A DNA stretch of 64,000 nucleotides from Pyropia yezoensis. Its lineage: Eukaryota; Rhodophyta; Bangiophyceae; Bangiales; Bangiaceae. Positions 21,437 through 30,813 of this stretch are shown piece by piece. The position numbers and the translations under genes are program-made. Location: the NCBI GenBank assembly GCA_009829735.1, contig CM020618.1, positions 16,291,346 through 16,355,345 on the forward strand, in the 5' to 3' direction. The number at the start of each line of letters is the position of its first letter. The first letter of the stretch is position 1. The notes beneath the pieces are model-generated. The model was not told the origin of the DNA. It searched no databases and saw only the letters and a program-made list of their open reading frames with translations.

Positions 21437-24400
21437 CCGTTGGAGCTGGTCGTCCGAAGCTCACAACGGCAGCCTCGGCCAAGTGGGCCAAGAGGACGAA
21501 CCAACCGTGTCGGATACTGCGGCGACCTAAGGGAGTCCGCCCACCTCGGGTGGGACTTCCCAAGAACGTAAACCCACGTCGGGTCATCGCGGTGCTGACG
21601 GGTGAGAACTTCCAGGTGGCTGGACGGGTGCAACTTGCCCCCGGCCGCGCCTGTTGTGCCCGTATCGTACTTGATACCGGGTCAGGAGCCTCCTTGATAC
21701 GCAAGTCGCTATTACCAAAGGGGATGAGGCTCCAACGCTGGAAGTCTAAAGCTGACCATCTGATCGATATCAATGGTGGGGTACTTCCCATCGTTGGTGC
21801 CGTGACCCTACCAACTCGGTTGGGGACCCATGAGGTCGACGTGACCTATGGTGTAGTTGAGAATATATCGGTACCCCTGCTTCTGGGTACCCCTTATGTC
21901 GTAACACAAGTGCCTTTGATTTGTGGCCCTGAGTACTGGGTCAAGTTGATGAATGGGGAGACTATCCCCATCCTTGGTAAGGGAAAGTCTGTGGCTCCTG
22001 TGACAGTTTCACAGTCGAAGCCTGTTTGTTCTGTGAGGGAAGGGTTTACTGCTACTCTGCGTTTAGCCCGTAAAGTCATGTTGCCCCCCAACTCGGTGGC
22101 GCACGTGGATGTTGTAACTGATTATGCGGGGAACGGGTTGGTGCACCCTAACCCCCGTCTTGCTCGCAAGCACCAAGTGCATGTTGCCCTTGGCACGATG
22201 GACTCCAAAGCCGGAGTCCCGTGGAGGATCCAGGTGATGAACCTGAGCTCGTCGCCCAAGTTCTTCAAGTCGGGGGCCAAGTTCGGCTATATCGACCAAC
22301 ACGAGGGACCGGTAGTAGCGGTCACCCTCAGCGCGGGCGCAAGTAGCGACCCGCAGTCCGGAAAGGAGAAGCATCAAGCCAAGTCGGCCGCCTCTCCTCG
22401 GCCCCAGGTAAACATGGAGGGTGTTCCACCCAGGTTGAGGGTTCAAGTTGAACGCCTCTTGGACCAATATCACAAGTTGTGGGATGGTCAATTGGGACTC
22501 ATGAGAGCTACCCAACACCGGATCGAGTTGAAACCCGGTGCGCCCCCTATACGCCAACAACCGTATAGGGGGGGACCCCGTTCAAGGGCCCTCGTTAAGG
22601 AGCAAGTTGCTCGCATGGAGGCCCTCGATGTGATCGAGGCCAGCAACGCCGAGTGGGCGAGTCCGGTGGTGATCGTCCCCAAAGTTGATGGGACCCCCCG
22701 GTTCTGTATCGACTACCGTAAGCTCAACGAGAGCACGGTGAAGGATAGTTATCCCCTACCTCGGATGGATGACTGTCTGGACTCTCTGGGGGAGGCAAAC
22801 GTGTTCTCTACCCTGGACTGTAACGCGGGGTACTGGCAAATTCCCATTGCCCCGGAGGACAGGCATAAAACTACCTTTACCTGTCACTGTGGTACCTACC
22901 AGTGCAAGCGCCTACCGTTTGGCCTGTGTAACGCGCCGGCAACTTTCCAGCGCGCTATGGACATGATTCTGGCCGGAGTACGGTGGCAGATCTGTCTCGT
23001 GTACCTAGACGATATCATTGTGTTCTCCCGAAGTCCGGAGGAACACATTGGCCATCTTGGCCAGGTGTTCAAGCTACTTGCTGACGCCGGAGTGTCACTG
23101 AAGGCGAGTAAGTGCCACCTCTTCACTCAAGAGGTGGAGTACTTGGGACATGTTGTCCGTCCGGGGCGTCTCAGTGTCAACGAGAAAAACTTGAGGGCCA
23201 TCCGCAAGGCTCAGTACCCCCGGACCCAGACCCAGATGAGGAGCTTCCTCGGGATGTGTAACGTGTACCGACGTTTCACTAAGGGCTTCGCCAAAGTGGC
23301 GAAGCCGTTGAATGAGTTAGTGAGCTCAACGCTACCGAAGAACCTGCCTCCCCCAAGTCGGGTGGAGCAGGAATCCTTTGAGACTCTTCGGGACCTTCTG
23401 CTGAAGCCCCCTATCCTGGCTATTCCCAGGTTGGGAGGCCACTACATCCTGGATGTGGACGCTAGCTACGACCAACTTGGTTGTGTGTTGCTTCAGCAAC
23501 AGCCGGACAAGGAGTACTTGCCGGTGGGATACTTCAGCAAGGGGCTAAACTCGGCCGAGAAGAACTACGGAGTCACCGAGTTGGAAGGACTCGCAGTGGT
23601 ATGGGCGGTGACGTCACTTCGTCACTACCTAGAGGGTGAGAAGTTCCTCATCCGCTGCGACCACCGCGCGTTGCAGTTCATCTTCAAGACGGACTGTACG
23701 AACACTCGTCTCAACCGGTGGAGGGTGCGACTTGCACCCTTCAACTTTGATATTGAGTACCGACCTGGCAGGCAACATGCCCTTGCCGACGGCCTCTCTC
23801 GGGTACCTACCGAGGGACTGGACACCACCCCAGTCGATGAGGACATCCCCATCGTGGGGGTAGTCACGCGCTCGGGTCAGGCGTTGAATCCCGAGGCGCC
23901 AGGGAACAAGAAGTACTTGCCCCTGTCCCTGGACGAAGTAGTGAAGGCCCAGGCCGAGGATCCCTTCTGCAAGTCGCAGAGGGATACCCTGGATACAGTG
24001 GCGGAGACGCGGTTCTTCCTGGGAGACGATGGCCTCCTCATGAGGAGGGGGGTATTCCAGGGGACCGAACAACTTGTCGTCCCCGCATCCCTCAAGGACA
24101 GTATCCTTGAGAGGGAGCATAACGCTCCCACGGGTGGACACCTGGGGTCTAGTAAACTGTACCAGACCCTGAGGACCAGGTACTACTGGCCGTCCATGGT
24201 GGTGGACATCTACAGTTGGGTGGCTGCCTGCACAAGTTGTGCACAGAACCGTCTGATGGAACGGCGGCCTACTACGGCTATGCTATTGTTCCCGGCCAAG
24301 GAGCCCTTCGCCGCGTTGGCGATGGACATCCTTGGGCCACTGCCAGTGACCGAGGAGGGCAACCAGTACCTCCTGGTCATCTGTGACCGCTTCACGAAAC

Positions 24401-25416
24401 TTACGCGAGCGATCCCACTGGCAGAGATCACGGCCATGTCGGTCGTGTCAGCCTTCCTAGATCACTGGGTTGCCGCGTATGGCATTCCGGATAGTACACT
24501 ATCGGACAATGGACCGCAATTTGCGTCTGTACTGTTTCAAGGAGTGCTGGATATGTTGGGGGTTAAGGCAAACTATGCCACCCCCTACCACCCACAAACT
24601 AATGGGCAGGTGGAGCGCTTCAACAAAACTATTGTTAGGCAGCTGCGCCATTATGTGAGTGAGCACGTGAAGACGTGGGACCAATACATTTCTATTCTGA
24701 CCACTGCCTACAATTCGCAGGTTCACTCATCTACCGGGGAAGTACCCCTCGCTTTTGTGACCCCCCGTCGCGTGCGGTCTATTGCCGTGCGGCGGCCGCT
24801 CCCAACTAGGGAGGATGGTGGCAGTACGCCCACTCCTACTGAGAGTAAGGCGGAGTTCGCTGCTAGGCTTGAAAACCTCATCCCTAAAGTCAGGGCTGAG
24901 ATGGACAAAGCACAAAAGCGCTACAAGCGTACCTTTGACAAAAAGGTGCGCAACGCCAAGCATGTCCCCGAGCAGGGTGACTGGGTATTGGTCCACTCAC
25001 ACACCCCAACTGGGGGTAAGTTGGTGTTCCAGACGAAGGGGCCGTACCAGGTCCTTCGTACTGATGGGCGGCGCTTCACCATCGAAAGTGACGATGGGGT
25101 CCGCACAGTGAACGGACAGGACGTGGTCAAAGTTGCACCACCGCCTGCAGGCGACCCAGCTTGGGCGCGTGCCTTGAAAACGTGGCGCCTGCCCTCGCTG
25201 CCTGCAGCCAAACAGGGCCCGCAGGAGTACGTGTTCGACAAGTTCATCGACCACGGCTGGGATGAGGATACTGACCGCCTCATGTTGAGGGTGCGTTGGT
25301 TTGGCTACAAAGCCAAGGACGATACGTGGGAGTATGTGGAGGACCTTCCTGCTGAGAAGGTCCGGGCGTACTGTGCCCGAAACGAGATAGACCCTAACAG
25401 CCCTCCCTCAACGTGA
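21433..25416 (+). CDS. Element B pol polyprotein
   Basis: 1327 residues in one frame. Domain order: aspartic protease (LDTGSGASLIRK near residue 80), reverse transcriptase (FCIDYRKL, YLDDIIVF near 525), RNase H (DVDASYDQLGC and TELEGLAVVWA), integrase zinc domain (HNAPTGGH...CTSCAQNR near 895-940), integrase core (MDILGPLPV, LSDNGPQFAS, NGQVERFNKTI) and a C-terminal chromodomain (LRVRWFGYKAKDDTWEYVED, about 1265-1325). Chromodomains in this position define chromoviruses and are known to direct integration toward particular chromatin. The frame looks whole. Confidence 0.9.
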   Translation: MTVGAGRPKLTTAASAKWAKRTNQPCRILRRPKGVRPPRVGLPKNVNPRRVIAVLTGENFQVAGRVQLAPGRACCARIVLDTGSGASLIRKSLLPKGMRLQRWKSKADHLIDINGGVLPIVGAVTLPTRLGTHEVDVTYGVVENISVPLLLGTPYVVTQVPLICGPEYWVKLMNGETIPILGKGKSVAPVTVSQSKPVCSVREGFTATLRLARKVMLPPNSVAHVDVVTDYAGNGLVHPNPRLARKHQVHVALGTMDSKAGVPWRIQVMNLSSSPKFFKSGAKFGYIDQHEGPVVAVTLSAGASSDPQSGKEKHQAKSAASPRPQVNMEGVPPRLRVQVERLLDQYHKLWDGQLGLMRATQHRIELKPGAPPIRQQPYRGGPRSRALVKEQVARMEALDVIEASNAEWASPVVIVPKVDGTPRFCIDYRKLNESTVKDSYPLPRMDDCLDSLGEANVFSTLDCNAGYWQIPIAPEDRHKTTFTCHCGTYQCKRLPFGLCNAPATFQRAMDMILAGVRWQICLVYLDDIIVFSRSPEEHIGHLGQVFKLLADAGVSLKASKCHLFTQEVEYLGHVVRPGRLSVNEKNLRAIRKAQYPRTQTQMRSFLGMCNVYRRFTKGFAKVAKPLNELVSSTLPKNLPPPSRVEQESFETLRDLLLKPPILAIPRLGGHYILDVDASYDQLGCVLLQQQPDKEYLPVGYFSKGLNSAEKNYGVTELEGLAVVWAVTSLRHYLEGEKFLIRCDHRALQFIFKTDCTNTRLNRWRVRLAPFNFDIEYRPGRQHALADGLSRVPTEGLDTTPVDEDIPIVGVVTRSGQALNPEAPGNKKYLPLSLDEVVKAQAEDPFCKSQRDTLDTVAETRFFLGDDGLLMRRGVFQGTEQLVVPASLKDSILEREHNAPTGGHLGSSKLYQTLRTRYYWPSMVVDIYSWVAACTSCAQNRLMERRPTTAMLLFPAKEPFAALAMDILGPLPVTEEGNQYLLVICDRFTKLTRAIPLAEITAMSVVSAFLDHWVAAYGIPDSTLSDNGPQFASVLFQGVLDMLGVKANYATPYHPQTNGQVERFNKTIVRQLRHYVSEHVKTWDQYISILTTAYNSQVHSSTGEVPLAFVTPRRVRSIAVRRPLPTREDGGSTPTPTESKAEFAARLENLIPKVRAEMDKAQKRYKRTFDKKVRNAKHVPEQGDWVLVHSHTPTGGKLVFQTKGPYQVLRTDGRRFTIESDDGVRTVNGQDVVKVAPPPAGDPAWARALKTWRLPSLPAAKQGPQEYVFDKFIDHGWDEDTDRLMLRVRWFGYKAKDDTWEYVEDLPAEKVRAYCARNEIDPNSPPST

Positions 25417-25527
25417 GGGAAGGCCGAGCAACAGTGCCAAGAGAGTGCTTCAAGTCGAAGTGGTACGCAGAGTGGCTTTAAACTACAGCCCTAACCCTCA
25501 CACTCTCACAACAAAGGCAGCTGCCAA

Positions 25528-27642
25528 CTAGGCACGCATGCTAGACTCTCCCACTCCACGGCCCTCGCCCTCACGTGGAGGCGAGCGGCGAGACCCACGC
25601 CGATAACGGTCTCCACTCGTTGGAAGGGGCGGCGGCTCCAAGTCGGAACCGTCGCGCCCCTCACGGTCGCGCAAGTGGCGCCGACCGTGGCTACTCTTCT
25701 GCCTGGTCTTGCGCGCAAGTTTGCGACGCAGACGCTGGACAGACTCCGTCTCCGATGGGGTAGAGGACTCCGAGACGGAGTAAGACAACTCGTCTTCCGA
25801 CACGGAGGGAGAGCGCCGCGAGTGACGGCGACGACGGCGAGGAGGCGAGTATGCCCGGCTCGCACGACGCTTGCCACGCCCAAGTGGGGTTGGCTGGGGC
25901 ATAATAGCCCCAATGCGAGCCAACTCGGCCGTCATAAACTCCGCCACCGACTCGCAACTCGCGGTCGCCACTGCAGTACGAACGCGCTCCTCAAGTTGAG
26001 GAGTCTCGGAACTTTGGAGGGTTGCGGTCGACGCGGCCAACCAGGAAATGGTGCGCACCCACGTGGTGATCATCATCTCTGAGGTTAGAGGCGTGGGCGG
26101 TAACACCAACTTGGGGTATACCGTCAGGAGGGTGGCCCCCAAGTTGGGAGACACCGGTGTGGATGACTCCACGGCCACGCTGATCGGGATGTTCCCGTGA
26201 GGCTGGAAAGGAACAGGAGGAAGCGGAGGGGCACGCCGAGGTGGCGGTACCCGGGTGTAACTGCGACCCCGACTTGGGGCTCCCGCAGTAGGTTGAGTCA
26301 TATGGTCATCATATGAGGGCACAGCCATAACTATGGGCTTGTCCGGGGGTGGCGCAGTGTGACGATCCACCCCCGGGGCATACGGGTAGTCCCCGATGCC
26401 CAACCCCTCTCGTAGGACCACACGGCCGTCGTGAAGTTCACGAGCGACCCACACGAACTGGCGAAGTGCGCCATCGTCCTTGGGCCCCCGAGTGGGGCGG
26501 CGCAACTTGTGCTCAATGCTCTCCCACTCGATAAACTTGTGGAGGCGGAGCATCTCCTCAAGTAGAGTGAGTTGTCCTGACGAGCACCCCTCAGCAACTA
26601 GCTGAGGGGTGAGCTGTTCCAAACCCTGGATGAGCCGGAGGGGGAGATGCCAGAGCATCCCCCGCCGCTGAACACATGACACCCAGGTCGACATGACCTC
26701 GAGGAGCCACTGGGTGGCCAACATGGCCCACACCAGATGATCAGGGCCAGCCGTCAACATGACGGAGCCGAAGTGGTCAAGCAACCGTGGCAACAATGCC
26801 GGGAACCCGTAGGGGACCTCAACTTGAGGCCACCACTCGGGCTTCTTCGGGTAGTATTGCTCCTTACTGGCAGCAGACTGCTGAGGAAACTCAAGTTGAG
26901 CCGAGGTCACCAAGTAGGGACCTCGCCGGAAGTCCTTCTCCATCCGCACATCAAAGTGATGAGTGTGCGGATCGGCCTCGTGAAGGTACGGGGGGCGAGT
27001 TGCCACCGCGTCCCAAGTGAAGGTCGGCAAGTCGCCGGGACCCGGGATAGTTCCCCCGCGGTCCACCATGGCCTTGGCCCGCTGCACGTCCTCGACCTCC
27101 TCGTCGTCCAGGAAGGCAAACTGGTCCGTCCTGAAGCCGGCAGGGAACCCGACCCTACGGGGATACTTCTCCCGTAGGCGGTCCCATACCCGACCCATCG
27201 CTGCGCCGAGTCGGCCACAGCGAAGAACAGTCAACCCCTCCTCATACAGAGGCCAAGCGGGGTAAAACCACCGCCCCAAGGCCTCACGCGGGACAACTTG
27301 TCCCGCCTCCGGGGGAGATCCTGCCGTCAACCCAAAGCCGGGTGACGCGGGAGTCCCACCCCCCGGAGCGATCGCGGAGCCCCCGCCGGAAGTCCCGGCA
27401 GGCGCTGCACCGTAGGAGGTGTCCTCCATACGCTCATCGAGAGAGTCCGTCTCCACTCCCGGAGTCGCCATGGCTCTCCCCAAGTTGGGGAGAGACGTCC
27501 TGGCTATCGCGGCACGAGACCCGCCTCGAGTTGAGGGGGACTCGGATCGTGGGTAAACGGGTGGCCTCCCCAGCGTGGGGTGGCCCCGTGTAAGGTGAAG
27601 GAGAAGTGGTGGTGGTGGTGAGGTGTGAACCGGGGAGAGCAA
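25528..27642 (-). CDS. Element B antisense ORF (704 residues)
   Basis: Minus-strand ORF convergent with pol. It has a Gly/Pro-rich N terminus (1-120), a folded region with EQYYPKKPEWWPQVEVPYGF then HFGSVML and WLLEVMSTWV...GMLWHLPLRL (core near residues 309-342), a Pro-rich linker, a helical segment, and a strongly basic Arg/Ser C terminus (about 590-700: SRAYSPPRRRRRHSRRS and RS/SE dipeptides) like an RS domain. Elements A and C share the core; the RS-like tail is seen only here. It is fully open in an element with identical LTRs, but its function is unknown. Confidence 0.65.
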   Translation of the reverse strand: MLSPVHTSPPPPLLLHLTRGHPTLGRPPVYPRSESPSTRGGSRAAIARTSLPNLGRAMATPGVETDSLDERMEDTSYGAAPAGTSGGGSAIAPGGGTPASPGFGLTAGSPPEAGQVVPREALGRWFYPAWPLYEEGLTVLRCGRLGAAMGRVWDRLREKYPRRVGFPAGFRTDQFAFLDDEEVEDVQRAKAMVDRGGTIPGPGDLPTFTWDAVATRPPYLHEADPHTHHFDVRMEKDFRRGPYLVTSAQLEFPQQSAASKEQYYPKKPEWWPQVEVPYGFPALLPRLLDHFGSVMLTAGPDHLVWAMLATQWLLEVMSTWVSCVQRRGMLWHLPLRLIQGLEQLTPQLVAEGCSSGQLTLLEEMLRLHKFIEWESIEHKLRRPTRGPKDDGALRQFVWVARELHDGRVVLREGLGIGDYPYAPGVDRHTAPPPDKPIVMAVPSYDDHMTQPTAGAPSRGRSYTRVPPPRRAPPLPPVPFQPHGNIPISVAVESSTPVSPNLGATLLTVYPKLVLPPTPLTSEMMITTWVRTISWLAASTATLQSSETPQLEERVRTAVATASCESVAEFMTAELARIGAIMPQPTPLGRGKRRASRAYSPPRRRRRHSRRSPSVSEDELSYSVSESSTPSETESVQRLRRKLARKTRQKSSHGRRHLRDREGRDGSDLEPPPLPTSGDRYRRGSRRSPPREGEGRGVGESSMRA

Positions 27643-27813
27643 GCTGCCAAGTGGGCAAGCTTGAGGAGAGGGGCGGCCAACGTGACCGCCTCCACATCCG
27701 CGTTACGTACTCAAGGGGGGACAGCAAGTCGCGTCCCCCCCCAACGCCGAGACGTGCGTTTACGCACCCCCTCACAGGGCCGACCGGGTCGGTCGGAACT
27801 GAGGAGAGGGGAG

Positions 27814-28282
27814 TGTGGCAGTATTGACCCCCAGGTAGGGGGCAACACGTGCCATGCAAGGGGCGGCAGGCCACTAGCCTGGTCCGTTCCTCCCCCTGCA
27901 TTTGGGTCCATATTCCCTAAGTTCGGGATAGTTAGCTTAGTAGTAAATCCAACTTGGATTTGAGGGTTTTCTGCATTTATCGTCTTGAATTTTCGTGTGG
28001 CCCGGTGGGCAGGTGCTGGGGTGGGAGATTCTGAGTGGCGAGATTCTGAGTGGACCCTGGGGGGATAAGGGGAGGGACAGCGGGGCTTGGCCCTGCGTCC
28101 CCGTCCCGACCAAGAAACTGTTGGACCACACACCATCTTCTTGTTTGTCCGTGGGGGGGATTGCCCCACAACAGGGATAGAGTGTGTGCGACTTGCACTT
28201 CTTCCGGTTCCCCCGACACGGGAGGCAGCCCTCGCACACCGCCCCAACTTGGGTACTGTGTGTGCGAGTGGTTTTTGCCACA
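27814..28282 (+). repeat. Element B 3' LTR
   Basis: 469 bp, apparently identical to 18902-19370. Preceded by a purine-rich tract and followed by the GTTCC duplication. Confidence 0.92.
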
Positions 28283-28564
28283 GTTCCCGTAGTCACCTCC
28301 GGGGTCGGCGTCGACGCCGATCCGTCATCTTGAATGTTCCCCGTCTCTTGGGTAGCCATAGTCACAATCAGTCAACCGACGTAACAATCACCACGAATAC
28401 GAGAGCGAGGGGGTAGATTGGGGAGAGTAACAGTAGATAACAGTCACAGGTAAAAGCTCAACACAATCGATCAGGTCGCAACACCACGAGTACAAGAAAA
28501 GGACCGGATCCCTATCCGTGTGCCAGGGCCGAAGACGGCGTCACCACAAGGGTGACGGAAACCC

Positions 28565-28583
28565 GTCCCCTGCTGCTCCACCA
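28565..28583 (-). promoter_or_regulatory. Element A primer-binding site
   Basis: On the minus strand it reads TGGTGGAGCAGCAGGGGAC, one base inside the 5' LTR, identical to the sites of B and C. Confidence 0.8.
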
Positions 28584-28584
28584 A

Positions 28585-28947
28585 TGTAGCACAATAGGAA
28601 TCCGTCGCACGTCCACTCTCAGGGAGCACTCACCAAGGGGGATCGGCACCAACGTCACCGGGAGGCCAAGGTTGCTGTCCTTGGAGCGCAGGCCACGGGA
28701 CCAAGATGGGAGCCCAAATGGGAGGGGTTTGTTGTTCTACCTTGGCCGGCGGTGGATTCGCCACCGGCCCCCTCGTTATAAACCCTCGGAGACACTACTA
28801 ACTACCCTCCACCCCAAGATGCAAGTCCCTCTGGTCATACGTAACTTATAGATACCGTGACCAGTACGGACTCCCAAATTGAAAGTGAAGGGTTAGAAGT
28901 AGCCCCCCTACTATTAGGGTCACAATACGGCCAACCATATTGCTACA
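28585..28947 (-). repeat. Element A 5' LTR
   Basis: 363 bp with TGTAGCA...TGCTACA ends, matching 8816-9176. The outer flank GGGGC (28948-28952) repeats 8811-8815. Confidence 0.88.
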
Positions 28948-28952
28948 GGGGC

Positions 28953-29078
28953 CAAGAAGCTTGGGCCCGCCCGTCGGCCGTCGCCCTTCCCGTCCGCCGC
29001 CGCCGCAGCGGTTTGGTGGCCGCCACGACGACGGACGCGGCTACCACCCGCGCTACCACCCGCATCAGGGGGTGGCCT

Positions 29079-29109
<31 letters not shown>

Positions 29110-29221
29110 GCCGCTCCCCCCGCGTGGCCCGCCCCCGCCGCCCAACTACCGCAGAGGCGACGCTGACGACAGCCCTCGCCGCCCTGACGGGCATCCTGCG
29201 CGTCTGCCGCCGCGCTACTAG
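28953..29221 (+). CDS. Pro/Arg/Tyr-rich host gene, 3' part
   Basis: Continues the frame of 8524-8815 exactly after one copy of the GGGGC duplication. It encodes SLGPPVGRRPSRPPPPQRFG, RHDDGRGYHPRYHPHQGV, two Pro runs and the end RRPDGHPARLPPRY, then TAG. The element-free allele would therefore be an intact ORF. The stop is only ten bases before the ATG of the next gene, so the two may share one transcript. Composition (Arg/Gly/Tyr/Pro) suggests a disordered protein. Confidence 0.55.
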
Positions 29222-29231
29222 CCTCGGCAAC

Positions 29232-30683
29232 ATGGACACGCAACGGGGGTGGACGAGTGAGGAGCTGCAGGTGCTCTGCAAGGGAATTTTGGCTGTGAGC
29301 AACGACCCCATCAAGGGGACCGACCAGAGGAGCGCTGAGTTTTGCGCGGCAGTGTCAGAGGCGTACGACGAGGCGGTGCTGGGAAATGCGGACCATGTGG
29401 CGCGGACGGTGAGCGCGGTGAAGAAGGTGATGGACAAGGCCAAGAAGGGGGTAAGCGCATTTGCATCCTCCTGGCTGGCCGTGCAGCGGATGGACCTGAC
29501 TGGCAACCCGGACGAGGCGGCGATGATTTTGGCGGACCTTGCCCACAGCAAGGGCCAGCCCGTCTATGCAGCGATCCAGGCCCACCAGCGTCGTCTGGAC
29601 GGGACAGCCACTGCGGCGGACAAGCACAAGCACTACCACCTGGAGAAGTGGGTGCCATGCTGGAGGGTGATGCGGGGGTACGACAAGTGGAGTGGGGCGG
29701 CTGGGGCTTTTGCTTGTGGCCTCTCCGGTGGTGAGAGCAGCGACAGTGACGGCGACGACGACGACGACTCTGCAGATGTCGGGGACAGCGGCAGTGGATC
29801 TGGACGCGGCGCAGGTGCTGCACGCGCAAGTGCCGGCGGTGTCACTGTAGGTGCTGGTGGTGCTGCGGGAACTGGAGCTGCGGGTGGTGCGGTGGGTGCT
29901 GGACGAGCATCTGGGGCTGGCAAGTCCCCGCGCGCCGGCCGCCCATTTGAGCGCCGCCCCATGGGCACCAAGGCGGCCAAGCGGCAAAAAGCTGAGGAGC
30001 TGATCATGTCTAGGGAGATGAAGGCCAGCACGGCCGCTCTTGAGGCTATTGCCAACGCCTCCAAGGAGCGGTCCTCTATTCTACTCTTCAACCTACCTGA
30101 GATGCGGTTTACTGAGGAGGCAAAGATGTTCCGCCAGGCCAAGGCCCGCGCTGCACTGGCCGCCGCTGGCATCACTATGGACAAGAGCGCTCCTCCTGCT
30201 GTTTCTGCAGCTACCCCTGCAGGACCGGCAGTGTATGAGATCGAAGACGACGAGTGGGACCAGCAACCCCCGCCACCTCCCCAGGCCCCGCCCGTTTGGG
30301 AGTCACGCCCACGGTCGGGAGCCCCTGCTGATGAAGCTGCTGTACCTGATAGACCTGATCCGGCCGCATCTGCGGCCACAGAAGCTGTTGAACCCGTCGC
30401 CACAGAGGCCTTCCCATCCTCTGCAACTGATGGACCTGCTGCGGCCGTGCCACAGCACTCTGCACCCCCGACACCTGCGGTTGTGCCGATGAAGCGGACG
30501 CGTGGCACCGAGTCTCAGCGGCGCGAAGCCGCCACAGCCGAGAAGCGCCTCAATCGCGCGCTTATCACCACCGTGCCCCTCTCTGAGGACGAACCCGACT
30601 ACCCTCCTTTCTCTCGCCCCCCGCCACAGTTGCAGGACATGTCCTCCGGTTCATCCGCCAGCAGTGACTCCCACTGCACCTAG
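29232..30683 (+). CDS. PIF/Harbinger ORF1-type SANT/Myb-like protein
   Basis: 483 residues from ATG 29232 (MDTQRGWTSEELQVLCKGIL); the open frame extends upstream but reads through element A's LTR and host GC sequence. Residues 1-150 have the layout of the SANT/trihelix-like domain linked to NAM-associated proteins: WTSEE..., an SNDPIKGTDQ motif, a central SSWLAV helix and a final CWRVM...YDKW. An acidic tract (SSDSDGDDDDDSAD), a Gly/Ala linker, the diagnostic RPMGTKAAKRQKAEE motif and a helical segment follow. In PIF/Harbinger transposons this protein partners the transposase in DNA binding and nuclear import. Here it converges with the transposase at 31484-32932. It could alternatively be a domesticated host copy. 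Confidence 0.75.
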   Translation: MDTQRGWTSEELQVLCKGILAVSNDPIKGTDQRSAEFCAAVSEAYDEAVLGNADHVARTVSAVKKVMDKAKKGVSAFASSWLAVQRMDLTGNPDEAAMILADLAHSKGQPVYAAIQAHQRRLDGTATAADKHKHYHLEKWVPCWRVMRGYDKWSGAAGAFACGLSGGESSDSDGDDDDDSADVGDSGSGSGRGAGAARASAGGVTVGAGGAAGTGAAGGAVGAGRASGAGKSPRAGRPFERRPMGTKAAKRQKAEELIMSREMKASTAALEAIANASKERSSILLFNLPEMRFTEEAKMFRQAKARAALAAAGITMDKSAPPAVSAATPAGPAVYEIEDDEWDQQPPPPPQAPPVWESRPRSGAPADEAAVPDRPDPAASAATEAVEPVATEAFPSSATDGPAAAVPQHSAPPTPAVVPMKRTRGTESQRREAATAEKRLNRALITTVPLSEDEPDYPPFSRPPPQLQDMSSGSSASSDSHCT

Positions 30684-30813
30684 CGTGCACTTTCTTGTGT
30701 TCTCTTGCTTTGTTTTGGATTTTTGTGACGACTATGTACTTGCTGTTCCTGGTGGACCTGTGACACGAGTGGCAGCTATTGGACCTGTTGTAGCTTGAGA
30801 AGTGGCAGCGCAT

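Larger units (their letters stand above)
18902..28282 (+). mobile_element. Element B: Ty3/Gypsy chromovirus, apparently whole
   Basis: A 9,381-bp plus-strand element nested in the gag region of element A. LTRs of 469 bp at 18902-19370 and 27814-28282 (TGTGGCA...TGCCACA) look identical by eye. The GTTCC target duplication is at 18897-18901 and 28283-28287. Order: LTR, primer-binding site, gag, pol with chromodomain, minus-strand antisense ORF, purine tract GAGGAGAGGGGAG, LTR. No breaks were seen in the open frames. Identical LTRs make this a very recent insertion, later than A. Confidence 0.92.
8816..28947 (-). mobile_element. Element A: Ty3/Gypsy chromovirus, with element B nested inside
   Basis: A minus-strand LTR retrotransposon of about 10.7 kb without the nested element. 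Order along the minus strand: 5' LTR (28585-28947), primer-binding site, gag region, pol (protease, reverse transcriptase, RNase H, integrase, chromodomain-like end), a plus-strand antisense ORF, a purine tract (complement of 9177-9188), and 3' LTR (8816-9176). The GGGGC target duplication is at 8811-8815 and 28948-28952. The two LTRs differ by about four substitutions and one small indel in 361 bases, so the insertion is young. As a fossil it is broken: roughly three breaks by eye, plus the insertion of element B into gag. Confidence 0.88.

Noticed and set aside
28857-29231. Upstream extension of the SANT/Myb-like ORF1
   Set aside because: The extension reads through the LTR of element A and the last exon of the Pro-rich gene in another frame.
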